Shown here piece by piece: positions 44,388 through 52,506 of a DNA stretch of 64,000 nucleotides. The first letter of the stretch is position 1; each line of letters starts with the position of its first letter. Location: NCBI RefSeq assembly GCF_900640115.1, contig NZ_CAAAIW010000001.1, forward strand, positions 77,037-141,036, read 5' to 3'. The position numbers were made by a program, and so were the translations under genes. The notes under the pieces are model-generated. The model saw nothing but the letters and a program-made list of their open reading frames with translations. It did not search any database and was not told the DNA's origin. Origin of the DNA: Legionella yabuuchiae. Lineage in GTDB: Bacteria; Pseudomonadota; Gammaproteobacteria; Legionellales; Legionellaceae.

Positions 44388-46469
44388 ATTGTTTTGTGAT
44401 TTTATAAATTTCTCAAACTCTTTGGCTGGCATTGGCTTAGCATAGTAATATCCTTGCATATAAATGCATCCATGTTTTTTTAAATACTCTGTCTGTGCTT
44501 TGGTTTCAACCCCTTCTGCTATGACTTGCAAATTTAAGGCTTTAGCAACTGAAAGAATACTGCGGGTGATCGCCTGACTGCTTGGATTTTCCAAATCTTG
44601 TATAAAGCTTTTATCAATTTTTAATACCGATAGAGGCAATGATTTTAAATGACTCAATGAAGTGTACCCAGTACCAAAATCATCAAGGGACACTGAAAAC
44701 CCCATTTCGGTGAATGTATTTAAAACTTTATTGGCTAGAACAACATTTGACATCACGGCTGTTTCAGTAATCTCCAGCACCACCAGTGTTGGGTCAATTT
44801 TATAGCGTTCTAATTGTGATTCTAATAGCGTTATAAGCTTATTCGCAATACGAAAATCAATTTGAGTGGCTGAAAGATTAATGGATAAAAATTTTTTTTG
44901 ATTAAAGATGTCATTATCGGTTTCTATCCATTTCCCCAGTTGCTTTAATGCCGTACTAGCAACCCATTCAGTAATTGGGTTAATTAAGTTCGCCTCTTCG
45001 GCGATAGGAATAAAAAGATCTGGAAGAATAAAACCTTTAATTGGGTGATTCCAACGAATCAACACTTCACATCCAATGATTTTATTTGTAATTGCATCCA
45101 GCTGCGGTTGATACACTAACGAAAATTCTTTTTTCTTTAAAGCGCGACGAATATCCTGCTCCATTGCAACAATTCGTTGAATTTGTTCATTAAGTTCTTG
45201 AGTATAAAATTCTGCACGATTACGGCCCCGTGCTTTAGCACGATACATCGCCTGATCACCGTGTTTCATTACGTCAATAGCACTCAATTCTTTAACAATC
45301 CGATCGATGTGCATAATTCCAATGCTAATCGTACTTGTGCTCTCCTCTCCATCAACCATAAAAGGCCTTTGAAAACTTCTTAGAATTCGCTCGGCGAACT
45401 GATTAACCTTATAGGCTTCGTTACATTCTTCCAATAGGATGATAAATTCATCACCACCAATACGAGCAACAAAGTCGGTATCTCGCAATAGTTTCTTAAA
45501 GCGTTCACTAGCTTGTTGTAATATGAAGTCGCCAGCTTGATGCCCTAAAGTGTCGTTAATTTTCTTGAAACAATCCAAATCCATGTAGAATAAAGTTAAG
45601 GAGGCGAGCTTACCACGTTTGTGTTTCTCTAAAAGGATATTTAAAGTTTCATGGGCAGCAAGACGATTCGGAAGTCCGGTTAAAAAGTCAATTCGTGCTG
45701 CTTCTTCGAGTTTGTGCTGCATTTTTTTGAACTCTGTAATATCAATGACCGTTCCGAAATATCCTGTAAGTTCCCCATCTTTTTTTTCCGGATCACAAAA
45801 AACACGAACCCAAATCACATCATCTAACGCGGATCTAAGTCGACATTCAAACTGGAAGGACTCTCCACGTTTTAAATTCGTCTTCAAGGCACTAAACGCC
45901 CGTTCCTTATCTTCTGGGAGAATACATCTCAACCAACCTTGCCCCAATAAAGCTTGTTCTGAAAATCCTGTTAATTGAGATAATTGTTGATTGACATAAA
46001 CTCCGTTTCCTAACTCATCAACTTTAAACATTCCGGCTTGGGTTGAGCTAACTAAAGCTTGTTGGATTAATTCATTTTCTTTAGCTTTCTCACGAGCCTG
46101 CGATTCAAGGATCGCTCGTTCTATGGTGTTAGGCAGACGGATAAGATTATCTTTCAGGACATAATCTACGGCACCCTGCTTAATGTACTTCACCGCTTGC
46201 TCGTCTCCAACCATCCCTGAAACAATCACGGCTGGTGTTGCATGGCTTAGCTCTTGTAAGGCCTTTAATGCTTGCAGCCCATTAAAATAAGGAATACTGC
46301 AATCAATTAGGACAATATCAAACCCATCTTTTTTTAAAGCTTCGCAAAACGCCTTTTTATTGGATACTACTTTGATAGTTCCAGAAAAAGAGTCCGTCGT
46401 TAATGCTGCTTGTACCAACTCAACGTCATAGGGGTCATCTTCGAGATGTAGAATACGATAATTATTCAT
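44382..46469 (-). CDS. Response regulator with PAS, GGDEF and EAL domains (c-di-GMP enzyme)
   Basis: The 695-residue protein is built as receiver (about 1-120, Asp in VLIDCSIPYFNGLQAL), PAS (about 140-255), GGDEF (about 265-430) and EAL (about 440-690). The GGDEF site is intact (ARIGGDEFIILLE), with RDTD five residues upstream as inhibitory site. The EAL domain has EVL in place of EAL, with ITETAV, DDFGTGYTSL, KIDKSFI and IAEGVET present, so both synthesis and breakdown of cyclic di-GMP are possible. It follows the small regulator by 19 bases and is the output of the kinase operon. Confidence 0.92.
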   Translation of the reverse strand: MNNYRILHLEDDPYDVELVQAALTTDSFSGTIKVVSNKKAFCEALKKDGFDIVLIDCSIPYFNGLQALKALQELSHATPAVIVSGMVGDEQAVKYIKQGAVDYVLKDNLIRLPNTIERAILESQAREKAKENELIQQALVSSTQAGMFKVDELGNGVYVNQQLSQLTGFSEQALLGQGWLRCILPEDKERAFSALKTNLKRGESFQFECRLRSALDDVIWVRVFCDPEKKDGELTGYFGTVIDITEFKKMQHKLEEAARIDFLTGLPNRLAAHETLNILLEKHKRGKLASLTLFYMDLDCFKKINDTLGHQAGDFILQQASERFKKLLRDTDFVARIGGDEFIILLEECNEAYKVNQFAERILRSFQRPFMVDGEESTSTISIGIMHIDRIVKELSAIDVMKHGDQAMYRAKARGRNRAEFYTQELNEQIQRIVAMEQDIRRALKKKEFSLVYQPQLDAITNKIIGCEVLIRWNHPIKGFILPDLFIPIAEEANLINPITEWVASTALKQLGKWIETDNDIFNQKKFLSINLSATQIDFRIANKLITLLESQLERYKIDPTLVVLEITETAVMSNVVLANKVLNTFTEMGFSVSLDDFGTGYTSLSHLKSLPLSVLKIDKSFIQDLENPSSQAITRSILSVAKALNLQVIAEGVETKAQTEYLKKHGCIYMQGYYYAKPMPAKEFEKFIKSQNNS

Positions 46470-46488
46470 ATAGCACTCAGTCGTAGTA

Positions 46489-46929
46489 TTAATCGGGAGG
46501 TGGTGTATTAATCATTAGCCAAAAAACCCCCAACTCCCGAATAGCCATTGCAAACTGATTAAAATCAACCGGTTTAACGACATAGGCATTGACTCCTAGC
46601 TCATAGCTTTTTAATAAATCCTGCTCTTCTTTTGAGGAAGTAAGTACCACAACAGGCGTATGTTTTAAGCACTCTTTGCTTCGGATGGTTTTTAAGACGT
46701 CCAGCCCACTGATCTTAGGTAATTTTAAATCTAAAAGTACTAGCGCCGGACTACCTGATGGACAGTCTGCAAAACGTCCTTGACGATTAAGATACATTAG
46801 AGCCTCTTCGCCATTCGTCACGCGTATTATATTGTTAGCAATATTATACTCTTGTAACTTAAGCATCGTTAATTCAGCATCATTATCATCGTCTTCCACT
46901 AATAAGATTTGTTTTTTTACTTCATCCAT
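46489..46929 (-). CDS. Single-domain response regulator (Rcp1-like)
   Basis: The 146-residue receiver domain has the acidic pocket VEDDDNDAEL, phosphoacceptor Asp in VLLDLKLPKISGLDVL (about residue 69), Thr/Ser in VVLTSSKEEQDL and Lys in VVKPVDF. No output domain is present. Such Rcp1-type regulators pair with phytochrome-like or PAS kinases and pass phosphate on. It overlaps the kinase gene by 13 bases, so both are coupled in translation. Confidence 0.92.
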   Translation of the reverse strand: MDEVKKQILLVEDDDNDAELTMLKLQEYNIANNIIRVTNGEEALMYLNRQGRFADCPSGSPALVLLDLKLPKISGLDVLKTIRSKECLKHTPVVVLTSSKEEQDLLKSYELGVNAYVVKPVDFNQFAMAIRELGVFWLMINTPPPD

Positions 46930-49460
46930 AACTCGGTCCTTTTAGGCAATGTAAAATAAATGGTTGTCCCTCGGTTTATCTCACTTTCTGCCCATACTCT
47001 GCCACCATGGCGGTTAATTATTTTTGCTACGATAGCAAGACCTATTCCGGTTCCTTCAAACTCTGAATCCTTATGCAGGCGCTGGAACGTTTCAAATATT
47101 TTATCGCTGTATTGAGGTTCAAAACCTACACCATTATCGCGAACCGAAATTTCATAATCATCCTGTTTTTCTTGAGCTTTTATTTCAATTAAAGGCTTCT
47201 TTTTCTGTTCTGTAAACTTAATGGCATTGCTAATAAGATTCATTAGGACGGATCGCATTAAGTTTTCATCCCCATAAACCGATGGCAAATCACTATATTG
47301 CAATGAGATATTTCTATCGCTTATTTCAGTATTAAATTCTTGTTCAATTTCTTTTATGAGTTTATTTAATGAGATAGGCTTCACCTTTAGTACAACTTGC
47401 CCGGCTCGAGAAATCTTTAATAAATCATCAATTAAACGACTCATTTTGGCTGCTGCTGCTCCAATAATTGATAAGTGTCGTTTGCCTTCCTCACTAAACT
47501 GGTTATTGCGATCTTGTTTCATTAAGTCAATAAACCCAAGAATGTGCCGTAAAGGTGCTTTTAAATCATGTGACACAGAATAACTAAACGCCTCCAACGC
47601 TTTATTTGATGCCTCTAAGGCTGCATTTCGTTCTTTAATTTGTTGTTCCATTCGTTTACGTTCAGTAATATCTGAAAAAGAAACCACGGCACCAATCAAC
47701 TTACCATGTTTACTAAACATCGGTTCCGTTTGATATTCTACAGGAAAGCTTGTTCCGTCTTTACGCCAAAAGACTTCTGATTCAACCAAACGCGATTGAC
47801 CATCCTTAAACGAAGTGTAAATCGGATAAGTCTCTCGTGGATATGGCGAACTAGGATAACTATGATGGTTGAGAAAAAGCTGAACTTTTCCAAGCATTTC
47901 TTCAGGCGCGTATCCAAGCATTTTAGCCCCAACTTGATTAAAAAATATTATTTTTCCCTCACTATCCAAACCATAAATTCCGTGATTGACCGAATCTATA
48001 ATCAATTGCAGGTTTTTTTTACTAGTGTTCATCATTTGCCAATAATAAACCAATATGGCGAACATCAGAGCAAATGGCAGGCTAAATATTAAAAACCCAG
48101 CTGGGATGTAGGATAAGTATTTATCAATAAACAGTGGGGTTGGCCATACAGTTATAGTAAATGGATAGCCATTCAGCGTAAATTGGTGCTGTTGTGCCCA
48201 TTGCTTACCCTGAATGAAGCTTTCCCCATTAATACTTTCATAAGCGACTTTGTTTTGGTAATACCAAGTGACGTTAATTAACTGTTTTACTGGGGGGGAG
48301 AGAAAATCTTCAAACAATTTATGATAGTTATAATATGTGGCTAAATAAGCGCTAGAGGCATCGAGGGGCGACACTGGCATTACAATCCAACTTGCAAAAT
48401 TATCATTGACAGATAATAAAGGCTGGCTCACAAACGGGTCGATCGTTACTTTAGGTAATTCTTCTTTAATTTGTTCAAGTAACCGCTTTGTTTGCTCAGG
48501 CGTTAATTTTGATTGATAGAATTTTGGACTTAGATCCTTATCTAAAATAGTTATTAACATGAGTTCAGAATTATCTTGAAGATAGGATATAGCATCGTTA
48601 TGCCACTGCTTATTCAGAATATAATGTTGGTCATTGATACGAGTAACCATGCGCTTCAATGCTGAGTGTTGTAATGCAACCACTTCTTTCGCTCTGGTTT
48701 CAATTTGTGGCAAGAAACTTGCGATTGCTTTGCGTAAATCCATCCTTTCTTTGAGGGTTAATATTTCAAACAGTCCTATACATAATAGCGAAACAATCAC
48801 AAAAACAACTAAGGGAGCGAGGTAAACTTGGTTGCTAATACCTGTTTTTAGCGTTTTTAAGAACAGGAAGATCCAAGCAGAAATGGACAACAAAAAAAAC
48901 AGGGTCGCTGACAACAACGACATGTTTCGTAAACCACCCCAACCAAAGGTTGAGGAAAAGCTAAACGTATAATCAAGCAAAACTAAGCTAGAAAATAAAG
49001 CAATTAATGTCGACAACAATAAGGGATAAAAATAAAGTTTTTTAACCAGGCTTCTCTGTAATAACAGCAAGATCAGACCTAGGATTATGAAGCAAAAAGC
49101 CGTATTGGGTGCCATTAACCAGACTTTAGTTTCCCGATAGATGACCAAATCGAAGGCTGTAAGAATATATTGTACCAGAATTGCAAAACCGAGCAAAAAG
49201 ACTAACGCGCCGAAGAATTTAGCGATATAGGATAGGCGACTCGTAGGGAATAAATAATACATTAATAACCCTATACCTGAAAATGAAAAAGCCAGAGCAG
49301 TAAAAATATGCATTTGAAGTAAAGGCGGTAACTCAAATAAACATATTGCTTGCATTATCCAAGAAAAAACTTCAGCCAATCCAACAAAGCCTACAATGGC
49401 AGCCAGTGTGAATGAAAGAATATTGCAAGTCTTAAAGCTTAGTTTAGTGTTTTTCAACAT
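46917..49460 (-). CDS. Membrane PAS-domain sensor histidine kinase
   Basis: This 847-residue kinase has seven or eight membrane segments in residues 1-235 (an integral sensor module), then an extracytoplasmic part (about 245-455) resembling a CHASE-type domain, another membrane segment, a PAS domain (about 485-605), HisKA with SYSVSHDLKAPLRHILGF (about 625, phospho-His) and HATPase with NLISNAIKFT, DNGVGFEP and GTGIGLAIV. The H-box and the last domains resemble phytochrome-class kinases. The ligand is unknown. First gene of the three-gene signalling operon. Confidence 0.9.
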   Translation of the reverse strand: MLKNTKLSFKTCNILSFTLAAIVGFVGLAEVFSWIMQAICLFELPPLLQMHIFTALAFSFSGIGLLMYYLFPTSRLSYIAKFFGALVFLLGFAILVQYILTAFDLVIYRETKVWLMAPNTAFCFIILGLILLLLQRSLVKKLYFYPLLLSTLIALFSSLVLLDYTFSFSSTFGWGGLRNMSLLSATLFFLLSISAWIFLFLKTLKTGISNQVYLAPLVVFVIVSLLCIGLFEILTLKERMDLRKAIASFLPQIETRAKEVVALQHSALKRMVTRINDQHYILNKQWHNDAISYLQDNSELMLITILDKDLSPKFYQSKLTPEQTKRLLEQIKEELPKVTIDPFVSQPLLSVNDNFASWIVMPVSPLDASSAYLATYYNYHKLFEDFLSPPVKQLINVTWYYQNKVAYESINGESFIQGKQWAQQHQFTLNGYPFTITVWPTPLFIDKYLSYIPAGFLIFSLPFALMFAILVYYWQMMNTSKKNLQLIIDSVNHGIYGLDSEGKIIFFNQVGAKMLGYAPEEMLGKVQLFLNHHSYPSSPYPRETYPIYTSFKDGQSRLVESEVFWRKDGTSFPVEYQTEPMFSKHGKLIGAVVSFSDITERKRMEQQIKERNAALEASNKALEAFSYSVSHDLKAPLRHILGFIDLMKQDRNNQFSEEGKRHLSIIGAAAAKMSRLIDDLLKISRAGQVVLKVKPISLNKLIKEIEQEFNTEISDRNISLQYSDLPSVYGDENLMRSVLMNLISNAIKFTEQKKKPLIEIKAQEKQDDYEISVRDNGVGFEPQYSDKIFETFQRLHKDSEFEGTGIGLAIVAKIINRHGGRVWAESEINRGTTIYFTLPKRTELWMK

Positions 49461-49569
49461 TTAAATTGATTTTTGCGGTCAACAATGACTCACTCATTAT
49501 AAGTGTAGCAAATAGATTCAAAACATGGTGAATGGGTACTCGTGTTAAAGGTATTTAGGATGGTGTAAT

Positions 49570-49597
49570 AAAAAAGCCGGGCAACAGTACGCCCGGC
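49570..49597 (-). terminator. Intrinsic terminator of the glycine-zipper lipoprotein gene
   Basis: GCCGGGC and GCCCGGC form a seven-base GC stem, and in the minus direction it is followed by a run of T. It lies eight bases after the stop at 49606. Confidence 0.85.
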
Positions 49598-49605
49598 ATT
49601 TAAGA

Positions 49606-49896
49606 TTATCGAACTAGCACATACCTACCGTCATGAATATGATAAGCAACCCCATCGTGATAAACAACGCCTTTTTTACGATAGACTACAATATCGCGAT
49701 CCGTTGCTTCTTTCCCCACCAAAGCGCCTACACCCGCGCCAACAGCTGCGCCTAAAGGTGTTCCAGTAGCTGCCAAGCCAACACCAGCTCCAGCTGCCGC
49801 ACCTCCAGTAGCACCTACTTCACCACGGGTTCCACAACCAATCAAACCAGCAGATAGGACACTTACCGCGAGCATTGAGAAAATTAACTGTTTCAT
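49606..49896 (-). CDS. Glycine-zipper lipoprotein
   Basis: The 96-residue protein has a signal peptide with lipobox LIGC (Cys at residue 21). The mature part contains a glycine-zipper (GATGGAAAGAGVGLAATG and GAAVGAGVGALVGKEA, about 28-63) that can form membrane-inserting helices, then a beta-rich tail with YHDGVAYHIHDGRYVLVR. It resembles small outer-membrane-associated lipoproteins of the SlyB/OmpA-2TM type. AAGGAGGA precedes the ATG, an excellent ribosome site, and a strong terminator follows; expression is probably high. Confidence 0.8.
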   Translation of the reverse strand: MKQLIFSMLAVSVLSAGLIGCGTRGEVGATGGAAAGAGVGLAATGTPLGAAVGAGVGALVGKEATDRDIVVYRKKGVVYHDGVAYHIHDGRYVLVR

Positions 49897-50029
49897 TTTA
49901 AGTCCTCCTTGAAATAATATTCACTTTTTTCATTACACCAGTTCACTATAGACTAAAAATGTACAATTTGAGAAAATTTAAATTCTTCACTATAGTTGCT
50001 TCCAGGATTATTTAAAAAGGATTTAAACA

Positions 50030-50836
50030 ATGCCGGAATTACCGCAAGTAGAAGGTTTTGTGCGTTATTTTAATTCAACTTGTCTTCATAAAATCATTGA
50101 TACGACGTTTTGTAACGATGAAGACTTTATTGAAAACACAAGCTGTTCTTATTTGCAACGGGTTTTAAATGGTCATCAATTTACAACGGCTTATCGAAGG
50201 GGCAAATATCTTGTTGCAAAGCTTAATGATCATGCTCACTTGTTTATTATTCATTTTGGCATGACTGGGAATTTAGAGTATGGATTAAAGAACAATTTCT
50301 CAGACGAGAATGAAAAACACGCAAAGATTATCCTTGAATTTCAAAATAATTATCAGCTTTTACTAATAAATGTAAGAAAGCTAGGAAAAATTTTTTTGAC
50401 TACTTCGCTTGATAATATTGATCCCTTGAGTCAATTGGGTTTTGAATCGCTAGAGATTAGTCAAGACCAATTTTTAAACTTACTAAGTGAACATCAAAAT
50501 AAAAACATCAAATCATTTTTAATGGATCAAAACCTAATTGCGGGAATTGGCAATGAATTTTCAAACGAAATTTTATTTCAATCAGAAATTGATCCTCACT
50601 TACAAATAAAAAAGTTAGAAGATGAGAAGCGAAAAACACTCTATTCTTGTATGCAACACATTCTGAAAGATGCGGTGAATATTTTTATTCACGATAAAAA
50701 TGCATCACACTACCCTAACTCTTGGTTGTTAGCACATCAAGAGGATATGACTTGCCCCAAAAATAAAAAACATTCCTTAAAAAAAGAAACGATTGCCGGA
50801 CGCTCAGCAATATTTTGCCCTGAGCATCAAAGCTAA
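50030..50836 (+). CDS. Fpg/Nei-family DNA glycosylase with altered zinc finger
   Basis: The 268-residue base-excision repair protein starts MPELPQVE, with catalytic Pro2 and Glu3 as in MutM (Q replaces the usual E at position 6). Other marks are RRGKYLVAKL (Lys about 60), FIIHFGMTGNLEY and DQNLIAGIGNEFSNEILF. The C-terminal finger is unusual: instead of CxxC...CxxC it reads CPKNKKH and CPEH, so the ligands would be Cys, His, Cys, His. The family removes oxidised bases; the substrate range could differ. Confidence 0.82.
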   Translation: MPELPQVEGFVRYFNSTCLHKIIDTTFCNDEDFIENTSCSYLQRVLNGHQFTTAYRRGKYLVAKLNDHAHLFIIHFGMTGNLEYGLKNNFSDENEKHAKIILEFQNNYQLLLINVRKLGKIFLTTSLDNIDPLSQLGFESLEISQDQFLNLLSEHQNKNIKSFLMDQNLIAGIGNEFSNEILFQSEIDPHLQIKKLEDEKRKTLYSCMQHILKDAVNIFIHDKNASHYPNSWLLAHQEDMTCPKNKKHSLKKETIAGRSAIFCPEHQS

Positions 50837-51047
50837 CTCATTACACCCCTACGTCGAAAATGTGTCCGGTTCATCAATACCTCCTTGTTTTTCAACAAGA
50901 AGAGTTTAGACAAATCCGGACAGTTCTTGCGCTACAGAAGGGGACAGTTTATTTGCTCCCTACACATTTAAATCAAATTTATTTGATTACCTACATCAGC
51001 CGATATATATTTGCACAGATTAGATAATTATAGAGCGCCCTACTCCC

Positions 51048-51748
51048 ATGCTTACTAAACTTAGAGAATGAATTGATAATCAAGACGTCACTGCGTTGAG
51101 AGCGTTTATTGCTGAACATGAGGAATTAAATTTCGCACGGGATGAAGATGGAAATACCGCATTGATATGGGCGGCCTGTAAAAACAGCAGTGAAGCAGTA
51201 AAAGCCATTCTCGAAAGCCCGCAGTGTGATAGTGAGGTTTTAAAAGCACAGAATAATGATGGCTATTCCGCGTTGATGTGGGCGACCAAGAAAAGAAATA
51301 GTGACGCAGTGAACGCCATTCTTGCAAGTCCGCATTGCAATAGCGAGGTTTTAAAAACACAGGATTATTTTGGCAATACCGCATTTCAACTAGCGCAGCG
51401 TAAGTGGCATCACAAAATAGCTCGAGAAATAGCTAAACATGACCCTTTACTAAGCAATCTCTGTACATGACAAAAAACCTGTCATGTACAGAGCTAAGTA
51501 ATATTAGCATGATGATTTTGGGTGGTTTTATAGCCGCCGTGGGAATAAGTGCTATCGCTCTTGCATTTACCGTGTTAAATGTCGCCACCTTTGGAGCAGC
51601 AGGTATTGCCTTGGCGACGATGGGTGCAGCTGCAACGATATCTGGGCTTGGTTTATTCGCTGTTGGCGCCCATAAGCAAACCCGCCAATCAAGTCGCTTA
51701 TCACCGCCTGAAGCAGTGTCGTACGAAACACCTGCTGCGGCTAATTAG
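51048..51748 (+). pseudogene. Ankyrin-repeat protein gene with nonsense codon and hairpin insertion
   Basis: An ATG at 51048 opens MLTKLRE, then TGA (51069-51071), then the same frame continues IDNQDVTALRAFIAEHEELN. Two to three ankyrin repeats follow (DGNTALIWAACKNSSEAVKA, DGYSALMWATKKRNSDAVNA, GNTAFQLAQRK). At 51461 a hairpin element interrupts the frame and stops it at 51468-51470. After the element the C-terminal part continues SMMILGGFIAAVGISAIALA with a glycine-rich membrane hairpin to 51748. Removing 51461-51504 (44 bases) rejoins the frames. The intact gene encoded about 218 residues, resembling Legionella ankyrin proteins. A restart at TTG 51096 could give a fragment. Confidence 0.8.
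51448..51504. mobile_element. Hairpin element G, copy G2, with decayed 13-bp direct repeat
   Basis: The core 51461-51491 (31 bp) is the same hairpin as at 33859-33890, one loop base shorter. The flanks TACTAAGCAATCT (51448-51460) and AGCTAAGTAATAT (51492-51504) agree at 9 of 13 positions, as an ageing target duplication. It breaks the ankyrin gene. Confidence 0.78.
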
Positions 51749-51797
51749 CGGCAACGACATTAATTTGTTCATGCGTAAAACCGCGGAAAGTCGTCAA

Positions 51798-51955
51798 TGC
51801 ATACCCGTGATCGTTCAAAATGCTAGCTTTTGGGCGATTCGATTTTTTCGGCAGAACTGCTTTTATAGATTCGCAATAGAGCTTGCTATTACTCATCTAT
51901 AAAAGCTGTTCTGGCGGAAAAAGCGTATTTGGCGTTAAGCAAGATCGTTTGGATG
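51798..51955. repeat. Diverged palindromic element related to family A
   Basis: The left part ATACCCGTGATCGTTCAAAA matches the family A terminus. The interior is a different inverted repeat: CAGAACTGCTTTTATAGAT pairs with ATCTATAAAAGCTGTTCTG. The right end is degraded. It follows the ankyrin pseudogene directly. Confidence 0.5.
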
Positions 51956-52038
51956 CCGAGGACAGTAAAGGTTGTGCCAGACTTGACCCGATATCGCGGC
52001 AAGTAGGACAGCGGGATAAATTGTCAACAACCCCCTAG

Positions 52039-52229
52039 TTAAGGTCTTTTCGCAACGTAGCTGGCAATGAATGCATGATTTTTTTCTGCTAAATGATCGC
52101 CCAATTTGTATATAATAAATTCAATGGTCGCAGTCACAGCATCTTTGGTATTGACGTTAAGCTGGGTCAATTCTTTTGATACTGGCTCAATAAACTCCTC
52201 TAAATTATTAGGGCGATTGGCCTTAGAAC
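52039..52229 (-). pseudogene. Unidentified coding remnant
   Basis: The minus strand reads SKANRPNNLEEFIEPVSKEL, then TQLNVNTKDAVTATIEFIIY and KLGDHLAEKNHAFIASYVAK before a stop, with no start codon of its own. It looks like a genuine helical C-terminus joined behind the transposase fragment, which may itself be a recombination point. I do not recognise the family. Confidence 0.3.
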
Positions 52230-52334
52230 TTATCGATAACTTAAGCCGCTTTGCTCAGCTGCTTGACGTAAACTCAGTCGTCTTTGTTTTACCATTTCCA
52301 GTAATGCTTTTAATTGCCGCTCTTTATCAGTCAT
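52230..52334 (-). pseudogene. ISNCY-like transposase, N-terminal fragment
   Basis: The frame from ATG 52334 encodes MTDKERQLKALLEMVKQRRL, then SLRQAAEQSGLSYR and a stop. The helix-turn-helix style segment resembles the beginning of ISNCY-family transposases. The rest of the gene is missing. The remaining sequence to 52506 has no recognised gene besides the region before the FecR/DUF6600 gene. Confidence 0.5.
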
Positions 52335-52506
52335 TATTAATACCCCATTGGCCTTGCCTCCTTTCAAGTTATTAGCCTTAAAAAGAAGCGTAGTTGCAAG
52401 ATGACATTTTTATGGAGTTCCGACATCTGTCTGTTTAATTTCTAGACAGCGGGAAATGCTATACTAAACTAGATATTATTATTGTCATCTAAAACAAGGT
52501 AGTTTG

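Noticed and set aside
50863-50922. Nested palindrome TGTCCGG ... CCGGACA as a mobile element
   Set aside because: Only seven-base arms around a short hairpin, no direct repeats; it could be a weak terminator after the Fpg-like gene but the T-run is missing.
52106-52375. Plus-strand frame with hydrophobic stretches
   Set aside because: It is antisense to the ISNCY-like transposase fragment and the adjoining remnant, which explain the sequence better.
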